A stretch of DNA of 64,000 nt, from the NCBI RefSeq assembly GCF_023343835.1, contig NC_064435.1:80734134-80798133 (forward strand), read 5' to 3'. The stretch is from Lagopus muta. Taxonomy: Eukaryota > Chordata > Aves > Galliformes > Phasianidae. Below are positions 23,613 through 45,374 of the stretch, piece by piece; position 1 is the stretch's first letter; each line of letters opens with the position of its first letter. The translations under genes and the position numbers were made by a program. The notes below the pieces were generated by a model, which was not told the DNA's origin, made no database searches, and was given only the letters and a program-made list of their open reading frames with translations.

Positions 23613-26600
23613 ACTTCTCTCCCCAAATACAGAGCTTCAGAGAACTGGGCAGGAACACGTGAGTAGCTGTGGGGAGATGCTTACATGAAGCCAAGGAAAC
23701 TTTGCTTGACTTTGTTGAGGAACTGAGGAATTATTCAGTGTCCCACTTTCACTAAGGCTTCACCACATCAGGACCACTTGTTAACTTTTACTCCTCTCAA
23801 AAACATTCTTCAGTATACACACTGCTCCTTATCTGATCTCTGGGCTCTCAGTTCCTTCTCTATGACCACCTTCTCTCCCTCAGCATCATCTTCTTGTCCC
23901 TCAGCATGGCCTTGCTTTGACCTCGGCTGCATCACTGGTTGTGGCTCCTCTGTCTTTTTCAGCATAGAGGCACACAGCTAAACTCCTTCAGCAGCTTAGT
24001 GTCTCCTGCTGTTCTCTGCCTCTTGAGCTGGGCCTATTCTGGGAAGCTCTATCCCAGTTCAAAATTTGTTTTTTTCCCATTCTCCCTATATGACTGAAAG
24101 CCTTCTTTTAAGATCCTCTGAGAACATTTTTCTCCATCTCCTGAAGACCTCATCTCACAGCACCGAGTCTCAAAATACAAACAGCTCCTAATTTCTGAAC
24201 ATCACCATCCTATTCCTCTTTCCTGTCCTCCTTTCCTCCTCTTCAACAGAGGAGGCATCACCCTCCTCAGTGGAACAGTGGCTTCATCACCCCTCATCGT
24301 AGTTCTTCATTTGACCCCTTTCTGCAAGCTCTACCAGAATCCAGGCACAACTCCAAAACCTCCACCTCCAGTCGGCCACCTCACAGCCTCCTTCCCCACA
24401 CCCAAGGCCCACCCTTTGGGATCCTCTCACTCCTTTGTCCTCTCCTCCACCCACCAAAGTGGCCTCCAGGCTTGCTCCTGGCCTATGGCTGCCCCCTCTC
24501 CTCTCACATCCCTTTCCTACCCTCATTGCTGGGCAGTTGCTTCTCTTCTCCCACCCCACAGGCAGATTTCCCCCACTACATGCAGCAGCTAACACCTACC
24601 CTCCTCTTTTTCCAGCCATTTTTAGCTTTCCTCTTCCTTTTTTTGGTGGGGGAAGAGGGGGAGAGTGATGACTTTATGCATTGATTTTTTTTTTTTTATG
24701 CCTTTCCTTCTCCCCATGTCTGTATGTGCAGCCTTAATTCTGAGAAATCACTGACTTCTCGTCCTGGCCAAAACCCACTTCTCCACTCTAGAACTGCTCT
24801 CCCCTCACGAGAGGCAGGGCAAATGTACAACTGCAGCATGCACAAAATGGCCCTGGTAACCCTCCATGACACCTGACAGATGCATTGTGCTCCAGCAGCT
24901 CTCCTCATCACCACTTGCTCTCCATCTCCATACATCCCCTTGGCTCCACCCCTGTACCATAAAGACCAATGCTGATTGTCCCTGCATCCTGCCAGACATT
25001 TATTTCCTTCCTTGTTTTTATTGCCAGGCTAGGGCCACATCCATATCTTCTGGAGATCTCCAAGTGTAGAGACATCACCATCTCTCCAGGAAACATATGC
25101 AGGTCACCTGCACAGCAAAAAAGTTAAAACAGTTGTGAATCCAGAGTTACTAACTTTGGGGAGCATCAAATCCTGCAGTTTGGTCTCCATGGTTTAATAG
25201 AGTTCAAAAATAAACACTCATTCTTGGCTGGAGTCTAAAACACTGAGTGCCCAACACATCTGGAGAGTCTGCAGCAGGCTTCCACTCCCACATGCCCTCT
25301 TGATCTTTCTGTCTCCTCTCCCAGCCCAGTTTTCTCATAAAACTTCTACGACTTCATCACCACTGTTTCCTTCAGACATGTGGGCCAACTGCATAAAATG
25401 TCATTTCAGAGGGGTAAGGGTAGCTACCCACCCACAAACACATGCTCTGTGTGCAAAACCCTAAATCTACATTTTTTCTATGATTTTTTTTTTAATTATT
25501 TTGACTTTCATGCTAAAAACCAAGCTAAGCTAAGCACGCTTGGCCAAGTATCTGCACCGAGCAGGCTGTGCAATGGCAAGCAACATAGCAGATGCACCTT
25601 GAACTTCAAAAAAAACAAGTCTTTTCCCCCCAACTTCCTGCACAAATCCTCTTCACAGCCCCTTGTGAAATCTTCCGCCACCTCCCTAAAATGAGCTCGG
25701 GGTTTCCAGAAGGGTATGGATCCTGAGATGTTCAGAGCAGGGGCTCATTTAGCTTTTCTGTGTCCCACAGCACGCATCCAGACAGCTGCAGGTGGGCATG
25801 CATGCCACAGCTTCAGCCCCAAGGCAGCTACCAGGGGTGTGGGAGCCGTGGGTCTGATTCATGGCTGTGTCACCTCTGCAGAGGATCATGAAGGTTAGGC
25901 AGGTTCCCCTGGCAGGAACCAACCAACCAAAGCCTCGAGCTGATCTCAAACTTCCTTTTTGTGGTCTATGTTGCCTCGATTTATTCATTTCTTTGTAATT
26001 TACAGATAGCCATCAATGCTTGCTATATTTAAACGGTGCCTGTATCTGCGGGGATTGTAGGTAAGCCATTTTATTCACACAGCAATGGTTTTAAAGGAAA
26101 GTGAGACTTCAGAGTCACCCTTCAGTCTGGTGCTGTCTCGTGCATGGGTGACACACATCTGGTCCATGGGACGTTGTGGGCCACCAGGTAAATCCCCTCC
26201 TAGGTCTCACGCCATGGGGTTGCTCTGCTCCTCCACTTCCTGCTTCCCCTCCACCAGGAACTGTCCCAGCTCTCTGCCTTCCATCACCCAGCAATGGCTG
26301 TGCCGAGATGGTGAAAGCCCAGTAGCACAAAGAAGCTGTGATGAGCAGGAGCACATCATTCCTACATCACCGCAACGATGGGAAAAAAAAAAAAAAATGC
26401 AAAGGGTTTCATTTAAAAAGGAAAACAAAAAAAAGAAATTTGCTCTATTCCCATGCAAGCATCTCTCATTTGCTTCACGGATTTCTTCTGGGAAGTCCAT
26501 GTTATTTCCTCGTTAGCTCAAACCTGGCAAAAGCTACCATGACCAGCTTAATCTTCATAATGGAAACCAACATTAAAAATCATGCAGCAGTTTCTCTTCT

Positions 26601-28029
26601 GGACAGAGAGTCTTCAACTATTTGGGGAAAAGAATAGATAGGGGAAAAGGATGGCGTGATTTCTTCAGACCTGGTCTGGGTTTTTCAGCCGTTTTGTGAA
26701 AACCCCTTGCTCTAAACAGCTCTGACCTTTCCTATTTCTTGGAGACTGACTGACGTCTCTACAGTAGATATATGGTGATGTCACTCACCCTGTTTTTGAA
26801 GTCTTCCTCTCTCACTACTCCTCGCATGGGTTTTTCTGTGGGAGGGAACAGTCATGAAGAGGGCTAAACCTCTCAATCATGTGTGAAAAGAGGAAATGAA
26901 AATGAGTTATTGGAGTTGTAGCTAGACTTCACCCATAACTCTGGTTTCTAAAGATATAAAAATCTTGAACTCCAGGAGAAATTTGAAAGGGATACCTACC
27001 AAAAATACAGGTCATCGAGCTCAAAAATGATTTTATCTGAATCAAGACACTCTAGGCTAGAAGCTGGAAATTCTCAGCCTTCACTTTTACAAGAGTCTTA
27101 TGGCTTTAAGAGGAGTGTGAGAAATAATTCAATTGCCTTTTTGAGAAAAAAAATAATATGCATGTGGTGGCTGAGGCTGAATTAAGCTGCACACCAGCTT
27201 CCTATGGGAAAGCCTAGTATGAATGATTGCCATGATTACATTTTGCTCAGTGTTTCATGGTTTCTAGGGTAAGAATCATAACTGGCAGAACTCAAGGACA
27301 TCCTTTCTCATTATTATATTGTCGCCCAAAGCCTACCCTTCAAAGCCAATGATCATCATGCTTGACACTGTGCAAATGGTAAAAAGCCTTCCCTGCCTTT
27401 AGATTGTAGTGTTAACACAGACAAAGACTGAGAGAAAACCCAACAGGGACAGAAGCATTAACTAGACCCACAACAAGGTATTTAGCCATCATTACGTGTT
27501 GGCTGCAAATCTCAGTAAAGAAGAAAATTTCTTGATGAACATGTGCCAAAACTCATACCTATAGCAAATCAGGAGGAGAGGATGCAGGAATACATGAGGT
27601 AGACAGTCCCCAGATAGATAAGTAGGACTTACCCATGAACAAAGGCTAATGCATTGTAGAGACAAAAAAAGTTCAAGCACTTTCAAATTGAACTTAGAAC
27701 TTCAAAGTGTCTTACTTCTGTCTGGGCTCTGATGGCATTCCCAGCTCAGAAGAGCCATTAGGACACAGAGTATGCAACCTGGAGAACTGAGAAAGTCAGG
27801 GCATCCCTCTAACTGCCCAATTCAGATTCAAACATCTTTTCTTGAAGAAAGTCCGAAAGTCAGAAAGTAAGGCAGACAACACAGTGAGGATGTGATGAAA
27901 TGAGTTTGACACACATGTAGATACACATATTGCACTAATACAGCATAGAGGGCTTAGCAAGTGCATTTCTGCTGCTAAGGTGCAAGAACCTGCTCTAAAC
28001 TCCTCACCAAGCTGATACGCACACTCACA
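23613..28029. other. Intergenic, includes a pyrimidine-rich segment
   Basis: About 4.4 kb without a recognised gene. From about 23.8 to 24.65 kb the + strand is dominated by C and T with few G. It then changes to a short purine block (GGTGGGGGAAGAGGGGGAGA) at about 24644-24663. Poly-A tracts lie near 26380-26435. No coding signal was recognised. Confidence 0.6.
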
Positions 28030-29551
28030 GGACATCTTCTGAAGTTGCTGGCTGAGGTGGTTGCCGAGCCACCCTCCATCATTTTTGAAAAGTCGTGGCT
28101 GTCCGGTGAGGTCCTGGATGACTTCAGGGTCACGTCACTCCCGTTTACAAGAAAGGGAGCAAGGAGGACCCCGGGAACTACAGGCCGGTGAGTGTCACCT
28201 CTGTGCCTGGGAAGATCATGGCACAGATCATCCTGGATGACATGCTGGACCACATGAGGGATGGGCATGTCATCCGTGACAGCCAGCACGGCTTCATCAG
28301 GGGAAGATCATGCTTGACCAATCCGGTGGCCTTCTGTGATGGAGTGACGGCATCGGTGGATAAGGGAAAGGCGACTGATGTCATTTACCTGGACTTGAGC
28401 AAGGCCTTTGACATGGTCCCCCACCACATCCGCATCACCAAATTGGAGGGATGTGGATTTGATGGGTGGACCACTCGATGGATAAGAAACTGGTTGAAAG
28501 GCTGCAGACAGAGGGTGGTCGTCAATGGCTCTGTGTCCAGGGGGAGGCCGGTAACGAGCGGTGTCCCCCAGGGGTCTGTCTTGGGACCGGTGCTCTTCAA
28601 CATCTTTATCAATGACATCGATGTAGGAATCAAGAGCACCCTCAGCAAGTTTGCTGATGACACCAAGCTGAGTGGTGCAGTTGACACGGTTGAAGGAAGG
28701 GCTGCCATGCAGAGGGAGCTCGAGAGGCTAGAAAGGTGGGCCCAGGTGAACCTGATGAGGTTCAACACAGCAAAGTGCAAAGTTTTGCACTTGGGCCGGA
28801 GGAATCCCAGGCATCCGTACAGGCTGGATGGAGCGGTCCTTGAAAGCAGCCCTGTGGAGAAGGACCTGGGGGTCCTGATAGATGAAAAACTTAATATGAG
28901 CCAACAGTGTGCTCTTGTGGCACAGAGGGCAAATGGTATCCTGGGGTCCATCAAAAGAGGGGTGGCCAGCAGGGACAGGGAGGTGATTGGCCCCCTCTAC
29001 TCTGCTCTTGTGAGGACCCATCTGGAACACTGCGTCCAAGTGTGGAGCAGGCAGTACAAAAAAGACAGGGAGCTGTTGGAGAGGGTCCAGAGGAGGGCCA
29101 CTAGGATGATCAGGGGGCTGGAGCACCTCCCCTATGAGGACAGGCTGAGGGAGCTGGGCTTGTTCAGCCTAGAGAAAAGAAGGCTGTGGGGTGACCTCAG
29201 TGCAGCCTTTCAATATCTAAAGGGAGCCTACAGAGGGAAGGGGAATCAACTCTTTGAAATGGTTGATATGTGTAGGACGAGGGGAAATGGTTTTAAGTTG
29301 AGGGAGGGGAGATTTAGGTCGGACATCAGGGGGAAGTTCTTTACCCAAAGAGTGGTGTGGTACTGGAACAGGCTGCCCAGAGAGGTTGTGGATGCCCCGT
29401 CCCTGGAGGTGTTCAAGGCCAGGTTGGATGGGGCCCTGGGCAGCCTGGTCTGGTATTGAATGGGGAGGTTGGTGGCCCTGCATGTGTCAGGGGGGTTGGA
29501 GATTCATGATCCTTGAGGTCCTTTCCAACCCTGGCCATTCTGTGATTCTTT
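28030..29551 (+). mobile_element. CR1 retrotransposon, long and nearly open
   Basis: The best preserved CR1 in the window. Recognisable coding similarity begins near 28030 (LLAEVVAEPPSIIFEKSW). After a frameshift near 28122-28134 it continues in one open frame to the TGA at 29457-29459. The 3'UTR (GGGAGGTTGGTGGCCCTGCA onward) and the terminal ATTCTGTGATTC repeat end at about 29550. Full CR1 has an ORF1 and an ORF2 with an N-terminal endonuclease; those upstream parts are absent, so this is a 5' truncated insertion, dead as an autonomous element. Confidence 0.96.
28188..29459 (+). pseudogene. CR1 ORF2 reverse transcriptase, 5' truncated, 423 open codons
   Basis: Reverse transcriptase and C-terminal region of the CR1 ORF2 protein, which copies CR1 RNA into DNA at the target site. 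Domains in order: fingers ([20 protein letters not shown]), palm motif A with [11 protein letters not shown] near residue 65-75, motif [11 protein letters not shown] near 125, motif C FADD at about residues 155-158 (codons 28650-28661), then the [20 protein letters not shown] and [20 protein letters not shown]-terminal blocks. The frame continues upstream without a stop to about 28122 ([16 protein letters not shown]), so the GTG at 28188 is not a true start. The catalytic aspartates are intact, but the endonuclease domain is missing and one frameshift breaks the 5' part. The long open frame suggests a young insertion rather than host use. Confidence 0.93.
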
Positions 29552-32284
29552 TCAGGAGTCTCATTGATGCTGTCAGTTGTCATTTCTGCCTGGCCAGGAA
29601 AGACATTAAAAGCAAGGGTGAACAGTCAAACCAGTGTGCCCACACATTTCTGGATTTCAGCCCATTCCAGAGCAAGAATGCAGAAGCCAATCTTGAAATC
29701 AGAACAGAGCAAACCCATGGGTCAAAGATGAAGCTACCTCCCAAGAATACGGTGAACAAACATTGTCTGTACTTTCTGCAGAAGTCGTCTACATCTGTTT
29801 TTCCTTTGCTTGAGACAGAATTTGTGTATAATGTCAGATCTGCTTTTTTGAGGGAGAAGGAAATGATATGCTGAGCCTGGAAGACAGATTTCAGAGAAGT
29901 GACCAGTGTGTGTCCTGGTCTCCATCAGTAGCACTGTCACTGCCAGCAGGCCTGCAGAGGCATGAGAGATGGTTGTGCTGTGCCAGCAGTGCAGAAAAAA
30001 TAAACATGCATTTGCAAAATGAAGCCCTGCATTTCATTTCCATTGTTTTCCAGGGCAGAGATCTACGCACATTTAAGATCTAAGAGCTGAAAAAGAAATG
30101 AACAGGGCTCTACTCTTTCTTGACTATTTCCTTTTCATGAACCACCACCCCATATGTGGCCACTTGGGCACTGGCATTCAGGTAATAGCCCATCAGTGCA
30201 GATGATTCAAGTCCGAATTCAAGTCCAGAATCAAGGAACCCTGACCATTTTTAGTCCTTGACTGAGCACAGATGATCACCCTACTCTCTTATTAACTCCC
30301 TAAGGAGCAAGTTCCCATCTTCCATAGCAAACCATATGATCCCATCCCCTGTGCTTGTCTATCTAGAACTCCATTGTAAGTGGCAGGCCAAGGAGCTGTT
30401 ATTCTTGGACACCTCTGTCAGCTCCACCCTGTCTGTCATTCCAGCACACTCAAGCCTCAGAGCATTCTGCATTCCTCAGACAGTGGGTGTCCATAGCCAG
30501 CACTGCTATGATGAGTGGATGCAACCATCCCACGTGGGTTGAAAGCTACCTGACTATACGCTTGTTGGATGGTGAATAGCCTGCACACCAGCTACAATGC
30601 AATTGGCTCCAAGTCATAGGAATGTTTTGGCATCTTAGAGCCAACCAAACTCGTGTCCAAAGAGCAAACCCTTAAGACTTCTATGAAACAAAACAGCTCC
30701 ACATTTCTAAGCATTTCCAAGACCATTTGGTTCCAACCCCCTGCCACAGACAAGGTTGTCACCTACTAGATCACATCACCAAGAGCCTCGTTCAACCTGG
30801 ACTGTTCCAGGAATGGGGATTCAGGTTTAAAAACACCCTGACAACTTTTCACATCGTATCATCCAGATTCAGCTGAACACAATATATAGAACTGAATGGG
30901 AAAGGAGATACTACGATTGTTTCAAACTACCCACCCACTTTTTTTAAGTGTCTGTCTCTCCCTCTGCCTCTGTACACAAATTCACAGACAATGATCTGAC
31001 AGCGTGCAAGAAAATGCTTCTTTTTCCTGAAAGCTCTCTGTGAAGGTGGTGTTTCCCCACCTCCACATTGCTGACAAATGCTGATGTAAACAGCACACAT
31101 ATGCCCGCCTGAAAGGCCACAGGGGTTTTCACGTGAATCCTGTGTTTTTTCCACAAACCCTGTTACACCCTATTTCAGCTTAAAATACATCATCTCCTCT
31201 TTCTGGTTAACCTACAATCCTGTTAAGGCTCACAGAGTTTACAGTAGCAGGCAAAACCACTTAGCAGAAGATAAGTACTTCAGTTGCAGAACTCTAGCAC
31301 GAAACTCTTTCAAGAAACTGGTCGAGCAGTATTAAAATAAAAGAAACCAATACTGAGATAAATCGTGCACTGAAATCGTTAAAAACACCAGCCATGCCTT
31401 TGGCGTTGACAGGAGTAAAGCATGTCATTTGTAACACCACTGAAATCATAACAGGAAGGAAGTAGACCTCAGAAACTATAAACAGAAGTTAACAGAAGTA
31501 GGAAGTACTTCAAATGTTTTCATGTAGTGACTGTAAAAGATACTAAAAGGAGAAAATATTTTCAGGGTTTGTCTTGCTTGCTTATTTTTTTTTTCCACTT
31601 TACTTATCCATTAGTTATTTTGAACAGTAAAAGATTGTTCCAAAAGTCAAACACAACTCTAAAGTCCCCACGTGTAAAATAATCTGTGGTACAAATCAAG
31701 GGTTTGATCTCTCTTCCACTCTCGCCCTCCCATCCCTTAGCCTCTCTGCTTGCTTACAGTAAGTCCTTCACCTGGATCTGGCTGCACGAAAGCTAAGCAA
31801 GTTCTGCATGACCAGGAGTTAGATGGCTTTTTTCTCCATTCCTCAGCTGCTTCTTCAAGAAAAATAATCAAAAGCTCATTCCAAAGCCAAGAATGATAAC
31901 GCACCTTGATACTCAACATAAAATGCTCCGCACCTTTCGACACCTCACAGATAGCTTTCCACACTTTTCTCTAAGCTAGTGAGTGTGACAAACCTCTTTG
32001 AGACCCTGACTTCCAGTGGGTGGATGACAGCTGCCTTGTGGCTGAGCTCTACTGAGTTGTGTTGAGCACAGGTCAGGATGCTGGGCTGAGCCAGAGGACA
32101 TGAGCTAATATCCCTTGTTTTTCATAAGAGCAAAAATCCTTACCTTTTGACCTTTCCCTGCACTTTTGTCTAAAAATACAGTTCCCCAGAGCCTTATCCA
32201 TCAGCATTGCCCAGGTTAGCAGTGTAGGACTGAGCTCAGTAGATTTGCCCCACTACTGAAAGCAACACATACAAACCGAATTGG
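29552..32284. other. Intergenic between CR1 and the IRF4 3' end
   Basis: About 2.7 kb with no gene recognised. It contains one old CR1 tail near 30.75 kb. Open frames are short and without features. Confidence 0.6.
30728..30832 (-). mobile_element. Old CR1 3' remnant
   Basis: The + strand reads TTGGTTCCAACCCCCTGCCA, then later TTCAACCTGGACTGTTCCAG and GAATGGGGAT, the reverse complement of the CR1 3' region in the right order with many substitutions. The tail repeats are lost. Confidence 0.6.
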
Positions 32285-33949
32285 TAGGGAATAAGGACTT
32301 TATTCTAAGACATGAGCTGAAGCAACGAGCATATGAAGCAACGGCCACTGGAAAAAACATCAGCTATTATATTTGTATCGTACCAGTTCAGTTTGAACTC
32401 AAAAGTCCATCCTGGTAAAATGTATGCACAGACCAAAAGCATATGCAGAAGCTCAGAAGGTCACCTAGAACAGTGCTTTTAATGTCTGTGGAAGAGGTCT
32501 CCCCCATCAATCTTTAAGCCAGGAAAAACACCTCAGGCAACAAAGCAAAAATCATCCATTAATTCTGCCTGGCACTGTGGAGCAGGAAGGGGATAACATA
32601 TCCCAAGAGAGTATGCATCTTTAAGATGTATAAGTTAGAAGTCCCTAGAAAACAAGTCTGCTGCCAGACTAAGTACCATTCATTTCTTCTTCATTTAGAA
32701 ACTCAAGTGAAGCACATACGTTAACCACAGGGAGGTCATACTCTGGAGCTGAAACAGTCTGATCTCCAGTGTAACAGCGAGGAGGTTTTACTACCACACA
32801 GACTCAACAGACCCCTTCTCTTTGCCTCTGTGATGGCATTCTAGCACACAAGGCTGCCAATTGCATGAAGTCATACTTCTGTGAAGATTTTAAAACACAC
32901 ATCAAAAATTTTTTTTTCCTTGGCTTAGTTTGGGAGGCCAAGTTCTGCTCTCCTCAGTCTCCTCCTTCATGTTCATTTCAGTACCAATGGAAGGAAGCTG
33001 TGAGTGCATACCAAGAGCAGAGCTTGGCTCTGTACAGCCTGAAGTGCTGATCACTTCAGCTTGCCTCCTGTGTGTTACATTAGCCAAGGGTAGCAAGACC
33101 ATTCCCTGTGCTATTTTCAACATCTGCCAACTTAATTCTAATGCACATATATGTATAATGCATAGTAGTTTGCAATGGTAAGAAAATAAAATGTGATTTA
33201 TTTTTAAATATGCTCTTTGGGACTCCAGAATTATAGTGGTTAATTCACTTTAATTCACAGGTAATGTGAGCTAAATGGTCATAACACAGTACCACAAACT
33301 GATCAGCTTAGAAACTGCAATCAAGGGGCCTAATCTAATACTAACAGTGGCAGCAAAGTGGTATTGTAAGGAAAAATGTCTGTCAGGTATTAAAAAAATA
33401 TGTCTCTGAAGATTTACATTCTTTTTAAAAAATTCTACATACGAATATAGGTATGATGCTTACCAGTCTAAGTTTAAAACCACTTACATGTATAGCTATT
33501 CTCAATAAACCATCTACATTCGCTACCTACCTACAGTAGCTACAGCTTCAAACTGGGAACACCACAAATTTATGTACCTTCCCTGAGATCGTAATCCGAA
33601 ATAAATAGCCCTGCCAATGTAACAGTGTAAACTCTGGATTTAAGTCTTCGGTAAGAATCAGTCCTCACAACACAAGGAAAACATTAAGCAAACGTAAACA
33701 GCAATCATTTCGTCAGTTTTGAGTTATTCCCAGCAACAGTGGAACTTATGTGAGATGTAGCATCCAAACGTTGAAGACCCGTCATTTGTATCATACAGTT
33801 TGGCTGTCCCAGTTCACTTTCCTATCATTGAACCTTTGATCCCCCAAACACATCCAGCTGTGATTTGGATCTCCAAATTGCTATCCAGATCAGCTCCTCC
33901 ACTCTGCATAATCTTTACAGTGCCTTTAGAAACACTTATTCTGAGGATC
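32285..33949 (-). other. IRF4: IRF4 3'UTR (end inferred)
   Basis: Follows the IRF4 stop codon on the - strand. Two canonical AATAAA signals are present on this strand, at 33197-33202 and 32299-32304. The distal one is followed by a G/T-rich element (GGTTTGTATGTGTTG on the - strand), giving a UTR of about 1.7 kb. The proximal one would give about 0.77 kb. Both may be used. Confidence 0.6.
32299..32304 (-). terminator. IRF4: IRF4 distal poly(A) signal
   Basis: AATAAA on the - strand, followed within 20-40 bases by a G/T-rich stretch. This is the better of two candidates for the IRF4 mRNA 3' end. A second AATAAA lies at 33197-33202. Confidence 0.6.
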
Positions 33950-44090
<10,141 letters not shown>

Positions 44091-44165
44091 GCCACTCGTG
44101 TTGGGGGATCAGGGTTGGGGGCGCGTTGCTGAGCCCACCGCACCGCACGAGGCTAAGCACCAGCA
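44091..44165 (-). other. IRF4: IRF4 5'UTR part of exon 2
   Basis: Non-coding segment between the likely splice acceptor and the ATG. Two tandem CGCAG acceptors nine bases apart (exon starting at 44165 or 44174) could give two 5'UTR forms. Confidence 0.6.
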
Positions 44166-44935
44166 CTGCGGGGGCTGCGAGAGGGAGAGGGAAACCAAAG
44201 GGTCAAAGGATGCTAAGAGCACCTGAGAAAGACGGAACAGAGTGCCAGCAGCCCCGCACTCCAGGCAGCCCCCCACACTCCAGGCTTTGACAGAGATCCC
44301 CCTGCCCCGGTAATGCATGAGCACACACAGGTGGCTGGGATGTTCAGCATGACTGACTTCAGATGTAACCTCCTGACTCACTCAGAGTTCCACTAGATCT
44401 TTTTAACCAAAAAGTAAAAAAAAAAAAATTAATTAAAAATTACGAAGCATATTTGCTATGCAAGGGCAGACCCACACAAATCGGAGGGCTTCACACACGT
44501 TTACAACTCATGTGGCTTTTCACTGTAATGGCAAAGGAGCTTTCACAGCCTCCCTTAAGCAAAGCACATCCGAGCACGCGATGTCCCACACACATCCACG
44601 CTCAGCTGCTCCCACCAGAGTACCACTCAGAGCTCTGCAAAGTTTGTCCGCACACCGCACCGAGTGCCTCTCTGCTCAAAAGCTCGGCTCGGCGGCTCCC
44701 TTAAATGCAGACGTTCGGATCCCCCGTCAACGCGCCGCAGTGAGAGCCGCACATCCCCGCATCTCTCACGCCCCGCACACCAAACCCGGTCCTCGCATCC
44801 CTCCCCGGGCAGCTCCGCCGCTCGTGCTCACGGGGAACCTCGGGCAAAGCCCCCAGAAGCGCCCCTCCCGTCGGCGCAGACCGAGCTCGGGTGCCCCCGT
44901 CGGGGCACGGCTCCGCGGCTCCCGGTGCCGCTTAC
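44166..44935 (-). other. IRF4: IRF4 intron 1
   Basis: A 770-bp intron from donor GTAAG (44935) to acceptor CGCAG, partly within the CpG island. Open frames of about 160-220 codons on the + strand here come from the C+G-rich sequence and show no family. Confidence 0.7.
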
Positions 44936-44983
44936 CTGTGCCGGACGCCGGAGCGGCTGCTCTCCGTCGGGTGCAGCGCGACT
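44936..44983 (-). other. IRF4: IRF4 non-coding exon 1 (inferred)
   Basis: A consensus donor (CACAG|GTAAG on the - strand, boundary 44936/44935) lies about 45-50 bases after a TATA-like box. Mammalian IRF4 also has a short non-coding first exon. The start is set at about 30 bases from the TATA box and is approximate. Confidence 0.65.
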
Positions 44984-45006
44984 GGGCCGGCGGCCCCGGG
45001 AAGTTT

Positions 45007-45013
45007 CTTTATA
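45007..45013 (-). promoter_or_regulatory. IRF4: TATA-like box of IRF4
   Basis: TATAAAG on the - strand, in an otherwise GC-rich context, at the right distance from the inferred exon 1. It is followed by GAAACTTCCC. Confidence 0.6.
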
Positions 45014-45352
45014 TGATGGAGGGCGCCGGGCCCGGGAGGGGGGGGAGGCGTGCCCCCGCCCGGAGGTGGAGCCGGCGGAGGGGAGCGGGGACTTCGCGAG
45101 CTGGAAAACATCTGAGGCAGTGACACATGCCCATTGCTGGTAAACACACGCTGCGGGGCGGGGGGGAGCGGCCCGGCGCCCTCTGCGCGTCCGCGCGTGT
45201 ATTTTTTTAATCGATGCAGACACACACGTAGACATAAATAGCACGGGGAAACTCCTACCTGCGCTCGTCGGGCGGGCTTTACTGTAACAGAGCCGGGCAG
45301 CGACACCCACCAGAAACGGCCCAGACGGCGCCGCGGGGACCGGCGGCTCCCA

Positions 45353-45374
45353 CCCCCCCCCCCCCCCCCCCCCC
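45353..45374 (+). repeat. C22 run (G22 on the IRF4 sense strand)
   Basis: Twenty-two consecutive C on the + strand, in the CpG island about 370 bases upstream of the inferred IRF4 start. On the IRF4 strand it is an uninterrupted G-run able to form G-quadruplexes. Confidence 0.92.

Noticed and set aside
28385-29126. Long - strand frames (189 and 132 codons) inside the 28-29.5 kb CR1
   Set aside because: They are antisense shadows of the CR1 ORF2 frame.
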